NCBI RefSeq assembly: GCF_003236175.1
Contig: NZ_QKTW01000011.1
Span: 62,001 to 126,000, forward strand
DNA: 64,000 nucleotides
Source of the DNA: Taibaiella soli
Lineage (GTDB): Bacteria > Bacteroidota > Bacteroidia > Chitinophagales > Chitinophagaceae
Reading direction: 5' to 3'
Shown here: positions 43,099-51,091 of the stretch, in pieces
How positions within the stretch are numbered: position 1 is the stretch's first letter
Layout of the letters: each line of letters begins with the position of its first letter
Position numbers and translations under genes: made by a program
Notes under the pieces: generated by a model
Told to the model about the DNA's origin: nothing
Database searches by the model: none
The model's input: only the letters and a program-made list of their open reading frames with translations

Positions 43099-44559
43099 AT
43101 GGAGCATTCAAATCATGAATCATTGAACCCTAAATTTAATTTGGATGACTTTCGCAAAGAAGCGAAAGACTGTATTCAAAGAGGTTCGACCAAGCCAATT
43201 AATCATGCCGACGTTTTAGATAGATTACTCGACCAGATTGAGCCAATAAGTTTCTGTGAATATCTGGAGATGCCAGAAGGTGAAGACCTAAAACAGAAGC
43301 ATATTATCGTTGCAATTATAAAACGATTATTAGAAGTGGCATCAAAATGGCGTTGGAATTTATCGAAAGTTTACGATTATACTTATGTCTATAATGGCGC
43401 GTACTGGCAGCAACTTGACAAAGATGAAATGAAATCCTTTTTAGGAAAGGTCGCTATAAAAATGGGCTGCCCAGAATATGAAGCTCGACATTTTGAATTT
43501 AAAGATAAGCTTCTGAAACAATTCTTAACTGATGCTCATTTGCCACCGCCTCCCCCAAAACAGGATAATATTCTTGTCAACTTAAAGAATGGTACGTTCG
43601 AATTTACAAAATATGGAGGAAAATTGCGCGAGTTCAATCCGAAAGATTTCTTAACCTACCAATTACCCTTTGCGTATGACGAAAATGCCAGATGTTCTCT
43701 ATATGATGACTATCTAATAAAAGTCTTACCTGACAAAGAAAGCAGAGATATAGTACAAGAATTTTCAGGATACATTTTCACTACACTTCAGCTGGAAAAA
43801 CTGCTTCTTTTGATCGGTAGTGGCTCAAATGGGAAAAGTGTGTTTTTCAATATCCTTTGCGCATTACTAGGACGAAACAATGTTCTGACGTATTCCATGG
43901 GTTTATTCTCCCACGAATACAATAGAGCCAAGTTAACGAATGTCTTAATCAATTACAGCAGTGAAAAAGGCACAGAATTAAATAGCGACACGTTCAAAGC
44001 TTTAATCAGTGGCGAGCCTTTGCAGGCACGGGAAACTTATGGAAAAAGCTTTACTCTGTACAACAAAGTCAGATTCATTATCAACACTAATGAACTACCT
44101 AAAGAAACGGAACACACAGAGGCTTATTTCAGAAGATATCTTATCGTCAGGTTCGACGTTAAAATTCCAGAAAGTGAACGAGATATTTCACTTGCAGATA
44201 AGATCATTGACAATGAGTTGGCTGGCGTATTTAATTGGTTATTGATAGGCTTAAAAAGAATACTGGAGCAACAAAAATTCACCAATTGTGAAAAATCAAA
44301 AAAAGAACTCGAAGAGTTCAAGAGGCAATCGGACAGCGTTGCATTGTTTATTGACGATCGTGGCTACGGCTCATCCACCAATAAAATCACCCTGGCAGAA
44401 TTGTATAACGACTACAAAAAATTTTGCACCGACGACGGATATAAGCCTGTTAGCAAAAACAAATTCTCCACGAGATTAGAAAACAAAGAATTTGAAAAAA
44501 CAAGACTTAATGGGGGTTCAACAGGCTTCTTTATTGGGAAAATGCAATTGCATAGTTAA
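43099..44559 (+). CDS. P4/D5-type superfamily 3 helicase-primase of a mobile element
   Basis: A 486-aa protein with a D5_N-like region (about residues 60-220) followed by a superfamily 3 helicase domain. Walker A is LLIGSGSNGKSVFF (237-250), the Walker B-like strand NVLINYSSEKG (281-291), and the sensor FIINTNELP (326-334), with the arginine pair YFRRY at 343-347. The C-terminal ~100 residues resemble the winged-helix end of phage primases (DDRGYGSSTNKITLAELYND). It would unwind the element's origin for autonomous replication after excision. The palindromic iteron region lies directly after the gene. The start is three bases after the HTH gene. Confidence 0.9.
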   Translation: MEHSNHESLNPKFNLDDFRKEAKDCIQRGSTKPINHADVLDRLLDQIEPISFCEYLEMPEGEDLKQKHIIVAIIKRLLEVASKWRWNLSKVYDYTYVYNGAYWQQLDKDEMKSFLGKVAIKMGCPEYEARHFEFKDKLLKQFLTDAHLPPPPPKQDNILVNLKNGTFEFTKYGGKLREFNPKDFLTYQLPFAYDENARCSLYDDYLIKVLPDKESRDIVQEFSGYIFTTLQLEKLLLLIGSGSNGKSVFFNILCALLGRNNVLTYSMGLFSHEYNRAKLTNVLINYSSEKGTELNSDTFKALISGEPLQARETYGKSFTLYNKVRFIINTNELPKETEHTEAYFRRYLIVRFDVKIPESERDISLADKIIDNELAGVFNWLLIGLKRILEQQKFTNCEKSKKELEEFKRQSDSVALFIDDRGYGSSTNKITLAELYNDYKKFCTDDGYKPVSKNKFSTRLENKEFEKTRLNGGSTGFFIGKMQLHS

Positions 44560-44576
44560 AAAAAATACTCATAAAT

Positions 44577-44653
44577 AGTTTTCACTTTTTCACTTTTTCA
44601 CTTTCGCTCCGCCCAAGTAGAGAGGCAAATGAAAAAGTGAAAAAGTGAAAACT
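44577..44653. repeat. 24-bp perfect inverted repeat with iteron-like units, putative origin
   Basis: The left arm at 44577-44600 (AGTTTTCACTTTTTCACTTT plus TTCA) and right arm at 44630-44653 are perfect inverse copies. Each arm contains repeated CACTTTTT units with an 8-base period, and the left side continues into a further partial unit. It sits between the helicase gene and the DUF6371 gene, the place where replication origins of such elements are often found. It is too AT-rich to be a normal terminator. Confidence 0.6.
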
Positions 44654-44666
44654 AAAAAACTCTTTT

Positions 44667-45584
44667 ATGGCATACACATACAAGCTAGACAACCGGAAAC
44701 AACATAAAAAATTCCAATGCCCAAGTTGCGGAAAACAAAAATCATTTGTTCGCTACATCGACAGTACAAACGACAATTATTTGCCGGAACAATATGGGAA
44801 GTGCGACAGAGAAATAAACTGCGGATACCATAACAATCCATACAAAGATGGCTTCGCTAAGGAAAATATTAAGCCGCACCACAAACACACTTTGAAGCGT
44901 CAAGCGTCGCCGATTCCTCCTTCGTTTATTAGTAATGATATTTTTTCTGGCACACTCCGGCACCATGACGAAAACAACTTTGTACAATTTTTAATCACGC
45001 ATTTTGGAAAAATCACTGCGACTGATTTAATAGAACGATATTACATAGGCTCATCAAAGCATTGGCATGGGGCCACCGTATTTTGGCAAATAGATATTTC
45101 CAAAAGAATTAGGACGGGCAAGATTATGCTTTATCACCCTCAAACAGGTAAGAGAGTTAAAGAAGGAGGCAATCACATCAATTGGGTGCATAGCGTCCTA
45201 AAAATGCCAGCATTCAACTTAAAACAATGCTTTTTTGGCGAACACCTTCTGAAATGCGAACCACTCAAACCCGTGGCGATAGTTGAAAGCGAAAAAACGG
45301 CCATTATTGCAAGTGCCTATATACCGGAATACACTTGGATGGCCGCTGGCGGTCTAGCCAACCTATCATTTGAAAAATGCGAGGTTCTACGCAATAGAAA
45401 TGTAACATTATTTCCCGACGTCAATTGCTTTGACAAATGGACTGAAAAAGCGAGAGAATTATCATGCGTTACAAACTTTATTGTAAGCACTTTATTAGAA
45501 CAAAACGCCACGGAAATAGAGCGACAAAAAGGACTTGACATCGCAGATTACTTGATAGAGACTCAATCAAATAAGCATCTCTAG
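44667..45584 (+). CDS. DUF6371-type zinc-finger/toprim primase-like protein
   Basis: A 305-aa protein typical of Bacteroidota mobile elements. The N-terminus has a zinc ribbon resembling the CHC2 finger of primases: FQCPSCGKQKSF (17-28) and YGKCDREINCGYH. The C-terminal half has a toprim-like fold: VAIVESEKTAIIAS carries the Glu of strand 1, WMAAGGLANL follows, and VTLFPDVNCFDKW carries the acidic strand. It may prime replication of the excised element together with the helicase. It begins 14 bases after the inverted repeat, whose right arm would lie in its leader and could control it. Confidence 0.82.
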   Translation: MAYTYKLDNRKQHKKFQCPSCGKQKSFVRYIDSTNDNYLPEQYGKCDREINCGYHNNPYKDGFAKENIKPHHKHTLKRQASPIPPSFISNDIFSGTLRHHDENNFVQFLITHFGKITATDLIERYYIGSSKHWHGATVFWQIDISKRIRTGKIMLYHPQTGKRVKEGGNHINWVHSVLKMPAFNLKQCFFGEHLLKCEPLKPVAIVESEKTAIIASAYIPEYTWMAAGGLANLSFEKCEVLRNRNVTLFPDVNCFDKWTEKARELSCVTNFIVSTLLEQNATEIERQKGLDIADYLIETQSNKHL

Positions 45585-45755
45585 ATATTCTAAAAAACAA
45601 CCCAAAAATGGCAACAAACCAAATGGAACGGGTCGAAAGCGATTAAAAGCGGCAAACGAATTAAGCTGCTGCCTCTGACAGAACGGTGCATCCGATTTTA
45701 GACGTCAGAAAACTATTACTCGAAACAATAAAATATATCTCTACAATAAGTCTTT
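45585..45755 (+). pseudogene. Possible remnant of a mobilisation-protein start
   Basis: There is no intact gene in this 171-base gap. In two overlapping plus-strand frames it encodes basic stretches (GTGRKRLKAANELS and KAIKSGKRIKLLPLTERC) that resemble N-termini of small mobilisation or DNA-binding proteins of Bacteroidota elements. In such elements mob genes often follow the toprim gene. Frame breaks and the short length make this tentative. Confidence 0.25.
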
Positions 45756-46799
45756 TTACTTCCCATAAAACATACTAACCATATATAAAATAGCTTTTTT
45801 CATATCGGTATTAAGATGATTATTGAATGGCATTAATGATAATTTTCTAAAGCCATTACTTATCTTGTTTACATTATATTTTCCGAATGAAATTTCATTA
45901 ACATCGTCTGAATCAATTATCACTTTTGACCAAAAATTAAAAAGTCCATACCAAACAAAACATGCTTGAGCCAAATTATCCGTATTAATAGTATTGCTTG
46001 TCCAAGGAGATTGAACCAACGCAGCAGATGTTGTATCGTCAATGAAAAAGGCACCGTGCGTTGGCTCCAGCTGATAAAGAACGCTGTGAATTGCTTCATG
46101 AATTATAGCATCCATTATTACTTCTACTGAGGTAGCATGACTGTTAATAATCAAATTTAGACCTGCTAAGCCCCTGAATGAGGCTGAACTAAATCGATCA
46201 TGTTCGGTCATTTCCGTTCTTAAAACAAGACATTCTGTACCAATTGCAACCAATTCCCATGTCTTTTCGGAAAGTTCCGATATTCTTTGGCATATCGAGG
46301 TTATTTTCGAGAGCTCAGTTTCTAAGGTATTAAATGAAAGCATGCATAAATCATTGCCTCCCCTATTCATTCCCGGAATTTTTATGCTAGACTTTGCAGA
46401 AAGCGGTAAAGGGTAATTTACTCTTTGCTCCAAAGGCATAGAATTATTTGCACGTCTTAAGCCGTCTGCTGGAATGTTTTTAAAATCATATTTTGAAGGA
46501 AGCTTGTTTAGCCAGGACAAATAAGAGAACGCATATTCCAATAACCGTAATTTGGTATTTTCCTCATTTTTAAGATTGCCGTAAAAAAGTTTTGCAACAA
46601 ATGGAATTCTTATAAAAGAATGAAATTCTGTTTCATCCATCTGATCTAACAAAGACTTTAATTCCTCAGAAATCTCATCTTGACTGGAGATTACTGCATT
46701 TATCTTACCCAATAAAAAAGATTGATATTCCTCACAGATAAAAAGGGATACATCATTCTTCCATTCCAGAGATTTTGCAAACTCTAAATATGCATTCAT
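45756..46799 (-). CDS. HExxH-motif putative peptide-modification protein
   Basis: A 347-aa protein with IIHEAIHSVLY, an HExxH motif at residues 234-238, preceded by a long helical N-terminal region and a conserved IPGMNRGGNDLCML stretch. The arrangement fits the mod_HExxH group (TIGR04267-like) that accompanies FxsB radical SAM enzymes, often as a fused domain. Some HExxH proteins of this kind have been reported as iron/2-oxoglutarate-dependent hydroxylases rather than proteases, so both chemistries are open. It starts 27 bases after the radical SAM gene on the same strand and is the last gene of the cassette. There is no signal peptide. Confidence 0.8.
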   Translation of the reverse strand: MNAYLEFAKSLEWKNDVSLFICEEYQSFLLGKINAVISSQDEISEELKSLLDQMDETEFHSFIRIPFVAKLFYGNLKNEENTKLRLLEYAFSYLSWLNKLPSKYDFKNIPADGLRRANNSMPLEQRVNYPLPLSAKSSIKIPGMNRGGNDLCMLSFNTLETELSKITSICQRISELSEKTWELVAIGTECLVLRTEMTEHDRFSSASFRGLAGLNLIINSHATSVEVIMDAIIHEAIHSVLYQLEPTHGAFFIDDTTSAALVQSPWTSNTINTDNLAQACFVWYGLFNFWSKVIIDSDDVNEISFGKYNVNKISNGFRKLSLMPFNNHLNTDMKKAILYMVSMFYGK

Positions 46800-46826
46800 G
46801 ATACATTAGATTTACTTATTAGTAAG

Positions 46827-47951
46827 CTAAGAGGTAAGAATAGCTTTCTTAATATCGGCCTCAATTGTCGCACATATATTAAACAGTGCATCACAGTATA
46901 CCGATGGGGATCGAAAATCAATACCATTAAATCTATGAGGCATATACCCCCCTCCACACATTCCTAAATATCTACATTGACTACAATTCAATGGGATATT
47001 CATTGATTTTTGAACTAAGCTTTTTACAGACTGGTTTTCTTCAAACTCTGTTATAGAGTTGTCGAGAACATTTAATCCTAATTTTGTAAAATCTTCACCG
47101 CAACATTTAAAAGTGTCTAACGGCTCCATCCCGCCATCTGTTTCAATTACAAAGATGTTAGCATCGTTTGTTCCAAGTGAATCTAAAGAAGGGCTTTTTC
47201 CGAATACAGCCATAACAAGTTCGCGAAAGAATCTGATGTCATAATCAGGGTCATCAATTTCCCTCCAACGTATATATGCATTTGCGAGAAATTCTGTATA
47301 GACAGAGATATTGTCCGTTGCACTAGGATAATGGGGAGATTGAATAACATAATTTTGGTCAGGAAGTAAAAAATCTAGCTTTTTTACACCTAGATCATGA
47401 AAATAATCTACAATCTTAGCACCTTGAACGGTTGGATCAATCACCGCGAGACATCCAGAAAATATATCCTCCGCTTCCTGCTGCAATAGCTTGATCTTAC
47501 GCTCTACAATATGCGCTGTAGCATTGCCGTTATGCAATTTACGCCTCTTGTCGTTCACATAAGATGGGCCATCAAGGCTTATTCCGACAATGCAATTGTA
47601 CTTCCTAAAAAGATTTATCCATTCTTCATTGAGCAATAAAGAATTGGTTTGGACGGTAAACCCTACCGAAACCCCTCTTTTATGGCCAATTTTAGTAATG
47701 GATGAAAATAATTGTTCCATAATAGGAACTCCTGCCAATAGAGGTTCCCCACCATGGATTACTACCAGAAAATTGTTGCCGATGTAATTATTAAAGTATT
47801 CATCTAGCCGTTCTAAAAATCCCGCAATAACAGCCTGAGACATAATCTTAGGCTGGTTCATCCAAGTTTGATCAGCTAATTCATACATATAACAATATGT
47901 ACACTTCATATTGCAACGACTTGCGATCTTTAATACACACGACGCCAACAT
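46827..47951 (-). CDS. FxsB-like radical SAM/SPASM peptide maturase
   Basis: A 374-aa radical SAM enzyme. The cluster motif CNMKCTYC (C13, C17, C20) is preceded by LKIASR and followed by YMYELADQTW, a very FxsB-like start. The SAM-binding GGEP is at 67-70. The C-terminal SPASM region has C283/C284 (FKCCGEDF), C323 and C326 (NCSQCRYLGMCGGGY, with C332), C353 and C360, enough for auxiliary [4Fe-4S] clusters. FxsB-type enzymes form C-C crosslinks giving three-residue cyclophanes in small precursor peptides. The 65-aa precursor gene lies 43 bases upstream and the HExxH gene 27 bases downstream. Predicted product: crosslinked Phe-Ser-Arg rings (inference). Confidence 0.88.
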   Translation of the reverse strand: MLASCVLKIASRCNMKCTYCYMYELADQTWMNQPKIMSQAVIAGFLERLDEYFNNYIGNNFLVVIHGGEPLLAGVPIMEQLFSSITKIGHKRGVSVGFTVQTNSLLLNEEWINLFRKYNCIVGISLDGPSYVNDKRRKLHNGNATAHIVERKIKLLQQEAEDIFSGCLAVIDPTVQGAKIVDYFHDLGVKKLDFLLPDQNYVIQSPHYPSATDNISVYTEFLANAYIRWREIDDPDYDIRFFRELVMAVFGKSPSLDSLGTNDANIFVIETDGGMEPLDTFKCCGEDFTKLGLNVLDNSITEFEENQSVKSLVQKSMNIPLNCSQCRYLGMCGGGYMPHRFNGIDFRSPSVYCDALFNICATIEADIKKAILTS

Positions 47952-47994
47952 CGAATCTTCAATGAATAGGAGGTGAAAAAATTTACTCTAATTA

Positions 47995-48192
47995 TTAGAT
48001 CTTATCTGGGGAACTACGGGAAAATGCACTCCTAGAAAAAGGTGCAGCTAAATCTTTTTCTGAATCTGGAGTTAAATGAGCTTGAGACGCTAAGCGTTTC
48101 AACAATCGCTCGTGAATTGAGTTAATATGTTCCTCTGTAAGCATGTTACGATTGATTTCAAAAGTAAACTTTGATGTTGGATTGTTTTCCAT
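47995..48192 (-). CDS. Candidate modified-peptide precursor with two Phe-Ser-Arg motifs
   Basis: A 65-aa small protein directly upstream of the radical SAM gene on the same strand. The N-terminal ~40 residues are a charged, helical leader (for example EEHINSIHERLLKRLASQ). The C-terminus reads AAPFSRSAFSRSSPDKI, giving two FSR triplets five residues apart. Three-residue cyclophane enzymes join an aromatic residue to the third residue of such a triplet, so FSR twice is a plausible pair of crosslink sites. No similar peptide is known to me. There is no obvious ribosome binding site, which is common in Bacteroidota. There is no cleavage motif such as Gly-Gly, and no protease or exporter gene is adjacent. 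Confidence 0.78.
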   Translation of the reverse strand: MENNPTSKFTFEINRNMLTEEHINSIHERLLKRLASQAHLTPDSEKDLAAPFSRSAFSRSSPDKI

Positions 48193-48671
48193 AAATAAAT
48201 AATTAATGATTAAATGATATTTTGAAATAACTCTCGGATGAAGATAGTGTTTTTATTTTAATATAAAAGCGTTAAAAAGAATTAAAATGCAATAAGCATT
48301 TCATTTTTTTGATCATAACCGCCATAGATTCTAATATGGAATAAATGTAGTTAATTGAGATTTCGGGCAGGCGGTAACGTCAAGCTTTGGAAAACTCCTT
48401 AGGACGTGAAAATTAAAATTTCAAATGTCCATCAACTGTTTTTTGAATAGGAAACGTAATAAAATTACGATGCACGAATACACTGATCAAATTAGCACGA
48501 AACACCTTCCTCCGAAAAAATTTCGAGTCCACCCGAGTACATTGCAGAAAATGCCTAAGTATTTAGCTCGTAGGATATAAGGTAGATATTGTAATTTGCA
48601 CTGACTAAACAAAAATAATAATGTCATAAAAGAGGAGTAATCCGTTATTTATAAAGTTTTTATCGGTTGAT
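48193..48671. other. Intergenic region upstream of the peptide cassette
   Basis: AT-rich, about 480 bases, with no convincing gene. It must hold the cassette promoter on the minus strand, but no exact TAnnTTTG box is visible. TATCTTCATC at about 48241-48250 (minus strand) is the nearest. A 36-codon plus-strand frame at 48470-48580 (basic, ending YLARRI) is too short to support. Confidence 0.4.
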
Positions 48672-48779
48672 GCTATCCTGAATTACGACCTTAGAATTAG
48701 CACTTACACATTAACGCGATACGCCGCATGGCGTAGTTGCGTCTTTTGTGTAAGATGGGCGTCGTAACCCAAGGATAGC
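48672..48779. ncRNA. 108-nt nested hairpin, possible structured RNA or DNA site
   Basis: Nested perfect pairings, outside to inside: GCTATCCT/AGGATAGC (48672-48679 with 48772-48779), TTACGAC/GTCGTAA (48683-48689 with 48761-48767), CTTACACA/TGTGTAAG (48703-48710 with 48747-48754), ACGC/GCGT (48714-48717 with 48739-48742) and TACGCC/GGCGTA (48720-48725 with 48730-48735) around a GCAT loop. Small unpaired bulges lie between. A T run at 48799-48809 follows. It stands 53 bases before a small plus-strand membrane protein gene. I recognise no known RNA or att family. Confidence 0.55.
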
Positions 48780-48831
48780 GAAGGATTGTCAGCTACGCTA
48801 TTTTTTTTTATCATATCCAAAAATTACAACA

Positions 48832-49089
48832 ATGGATTTTTTAGTCTATGGAGGTTTCATGCTACTCGTGGTTTTAGCATTTTATCTGGTGTATCGCTAT
48901 TTCGGATATCTAGAGAGCAGGAAAAACTTGTTGCATACGGAATATCTGGAGGCATTAGAATCTGGAGATAAATCCAAAGCGTTGAATGCAGGTAGAAGAT
49001 ATTATGCCCACGTAAGAGGTGGCAATCTTTCCATTTATGACGAACAAGCAATCGCAAATGATCTTAGTATAATGAAACCTCATGATTAA
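48832..49089 (+). CDS. Small single-helix membrane protein of unknown function
   Basis: An 85-aa protein with an N-terminal membrane helix (about residues 4-26, VYGGFMLLVVLAFYLVYRYF) and a soluble tail with a helix (EYLEALESGDKSKALNAGRR) that could be a TPR-like half repeat. The tail ends with YDEQAIANDLSIM, an acidic-helix pattern often seen in SHOCT-like or short bacterial membrane proteins. The start at 48832 places the helix directly at the N-terminus. It is on the plus strand, followed by a secreted protein gene after about 100 bases. It belongs to the island by position. Confidence 0.65.
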   Translation: MDFLVYGGFMLLVVLAFYLVYRYFGYLESRKNLLHTEYLEALESGDKSKALNAGRRYYAHVRGGNLSIYDEQAIANDLSIMKPHD

Positions 49090-49193
49090 CTAACATTTAT
49101 ACATCAACCCCTCAATGGAATCCAGTAACACGATGAGCAGCAAGCAGAATGTCTGCTATACTATTTTGTAAAAAACGAAGACACATTGAAAAC

Positions 49194-50354
49194 ATGAGAA
49201 ACACACTATTAATAATTACCCTTGCATTTAGTATAAAAAGTTCCGCCCAAATTGAACAAGTTGAAATAAAAACAAAGCCCGCTGCAAAACTTGCAATACC
49301 TCCCTATGATAGTCTAAATAGAGACTATCATATTCATGGCGACCTCACTAAAAACGAATTCAGCAAACTCCGGGAGCTTATTGGGCAGGAACTTACTGTG
49401 ATACCGAGATCAAAAAAATATACTAAATATTACAACTTTAATTTCGATCCAAATCAAGCTTTTTTTAGTCGAGCTGATTTAAATGGCACAAGAAGCAATT
49501 ACAACGATTATGACGGAAAGAAATTAAGAATAACTGATTTTGTCATCTTAAATAGTTCATACGACGAAAACGAAATATCACGCCTTGTATTTGAGTTGGT
49601 GGATGAAACAACTGGAAGTAAACTCTATTGGTGTTTTTACTGGATTGGCAACATCTCATATCCCGATATTCCACGCCCATTACTAATGCAAGGACACTAT
49701 GAAAAACTCAAATTAAAATATGTTGGTAAAGATTTCGTTTCTACCAGCAGTAGCTCAAATATGTTCTTTGATAATAATACTGGGGATAGTGTTGACATGC
49801 AAGCAGGAAGTATGTGGAAATGTATAAAAATGGCGTATGGAGACTATACAGATGACCCGTATCAAAAATTAACTGCAGTCTTAGTCAGTGATCGGGGCAA
49901 CGAAATTGTGATAGAATTTGCGAATCTGACCAAATATTTTATTAGTAAAGAGCAACAGTTGAAAAACATCGAGGAACAAAAACTCAAACAGGAAGCAGAA
50001 AAAGCAGAAGAGCAACGAAAAGCAGAAGCAAGTGCCAAACAAGAAAAACTACAAAAAATTGCAAATGCCAAGCAAACCGAAGACGCACGTAAAAAATCGA
50101 TAGCGAATGCCGAACGCAAAAAAAAGAGACAAGAAGACTTGATTACGAAATATGGATATAATTATGGTACAGCAATAGCCAATGGAAAAGTAATAATTGG
50201 AATGACTAAGGAAATGTGTATTGCAGCTTGGGGTAAGCCAATTAATGTAAATAGCACAATCACAGCAAACGTCACGCAAGAGCAATGGGTATATAACATG
50301 AAGACATATCTATACTTTGATAAATTTGGGAAACTTACCGCAATCCAAAATTGA
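49194..50354 (+). CDS. Secreted coiled-coil protein with BamE/SmpA-like C-terminus
   Basis: A 386-aa exported protein. The ATG at 49194 gives a clear signal peptide (RNTLLIITLAFSIKSSAQ), so I prefer it to an in-frame ATG 45 bases upstream. Residues ~20-250 form an unrecognised globular part. Residues ~257-325 form a strongly charged coiled coil (EEQKLKQEAEKAEEQRKAEA and following). The last ~50 residues (GMTKEMCIAAWGKP, then QEQWVYNMKTYLYFD) have the pattern of BamE/SmpA-like domains, in which G-T-E-V---WG-P is typical. It probably acts in the periplasm. It lies in the island downstream of the small membrane protein. Confidence 0.75.
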   Translation: MRNTLLIITLAFSIKSSAQIEQVEIKTKPAAKLAIPPYDSLNRDYHIHGDLTKNEFSKLRELIGQELTVIPRSKKYTKYYNFNFDPNQAFFSRADLNGTRSNYNDYDGKKLRITDFVILNSSYDENEISRLVFELVDETTGSKLYWCFYWIGNISYPDIPRPLLMQGHYEKLKLKYVGKDFVSTSSSSNMFFDNNTGDSVDMQAGSMWKCIKMAYGDYTDDPYQKLTAVLVSDRGNEIVIEFANLTKYFISKEQQLKNIEEQKLKQEAEKAEEQRKAEASAKQEKLQKIANAKQTEDARKKSIANAERKKKRQEDLITKYGYNYGTAIANGKVIIGMTKEMCIAAWGKPINVNSTITANVTQEQWVYNMKTYLYFDKFGKLTAIQN

Positions 50355-50667
50355 TAAATCATTCAATAATTGCTTTATGATTCTATCTGAAGCAACAAAT
50401 TCAACACAACTTCTAGAAGGCTCATAGTTTATTATAGCACGACTAAAACGGGGGTTTAAGCTAAGTTATGACGAAAATTCATATAGCAAAATTGAATAGA
50501 GCTCTGCCTACTTTACCAAGCACCTCACCCCCTCAAAAAGACGTAAAATTTGAACTCAAAAATGTCGAAGCCTCGTACACTTCACTCATAGGGAATTAAA
50601 GGAATTTATGCCTAAATACGCCTTGAAAAACACAAACAATTACCAGTTAATAACCCAATAAAAATTT
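50355..50667. other. Intergenic region with a doubtful 43-codon frame
   Basis: About 310 bases without a firm gene. A plus-strand ATG frame at 50468-50599 encodes 43 aa starting MTKIHIAKLNRALPTLPS and ending EASYTSLIGN. It has no recognised relative, and no ribosome binding site is visible. Nothing else is seen. Confidence 0.3.
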
Positions 50668-50979
50668 ATGTACATTGTTATTGTCCCGCTTTCACTATTA
50701 TCGCTGATCATGTTATTAGTTTACTCAGCAATGCGTAGAAGGGTAAAAAGCGACTATCAAAACTGGCAGAATAATTTAGAATTGGACAGACAAATAGCGA
50801 GTTCTTACGCCCAACTTGAAAGTCAAAAAAATAAAAAAGTAGGTGACGTAACAAAAGACGATGCTGATGAGCTAAAAAAATGGCATGAATTAAAAGTTGC
50901 AGGAGCCATCACCGATGAAGAATTTGAAAAACAGAAAAACAGAATTCTAAACAAAGATGTCGAACCTGATGAGAGTTAA
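50668..50979 (+). CDS. Small membrane protein with SHOCT domain
   Basis: A 103-aa protein with one N-terminal membrane helix (about residues 2-20), a basic stop-transfer (RRRVK), an amphipathic helix and a C-terminal SHOCT domain. The latter is DELKKWHELKVAGAITDEEF (about residues 67-86) followed by the KQKNRIL end. SHOCT is a short C-terminal helical domain with oligomerisation functions in envelope proteins. It is the last gene of the island, 110 bases before attR. No partner gene is obvious. Confidence 0.8.
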   Translation: MYIVIVPLSLLSLIMLLVYSAMRRRVKSDYQNWQNNLELDRQIASSYAQLESQKNKKVGDVTKDDADELKKWHELKVAGAITDEEFEKQKNRILNKDVEPDES

Positions 50980-51012
50980 CCTCCCCTCAAAAGTCAACAG
51001 TATTGCGCTTTT

Positions 51013-51030
51013 TGTTACTCTATTGTTACT
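51013..51030 (+). promoter_or_regulatory. Putative integrase arm-type sites, right
   Basis: TGTTACTCTATTGTTACT repeats the left-end block at 34860-34877 with one difference, in the same orientation, and the similarity extends a few bases on both sides (CTTTTT before, ACTT after). Confidence 0.6.
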
Positions 51031-51091
51031 TTGCAAAACACAAATAAGCTAAGAGCACCGACTATACTGCATCACACGCAATTAAATTTTC

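Noticed and set aside
47960-47980. AGGAGGTG on the plus strand as a ribosome binding site
   Set aside because: No plus-strand start codon with a reasonable frame follows; the neighbouring genes are on the minus strand.
48672-48779. Integron attC site
   Set aside because: The ends lack the GTTRRRY and RYYYAAC core boxes expected for attC, and no integron integrase or cassette array is present.
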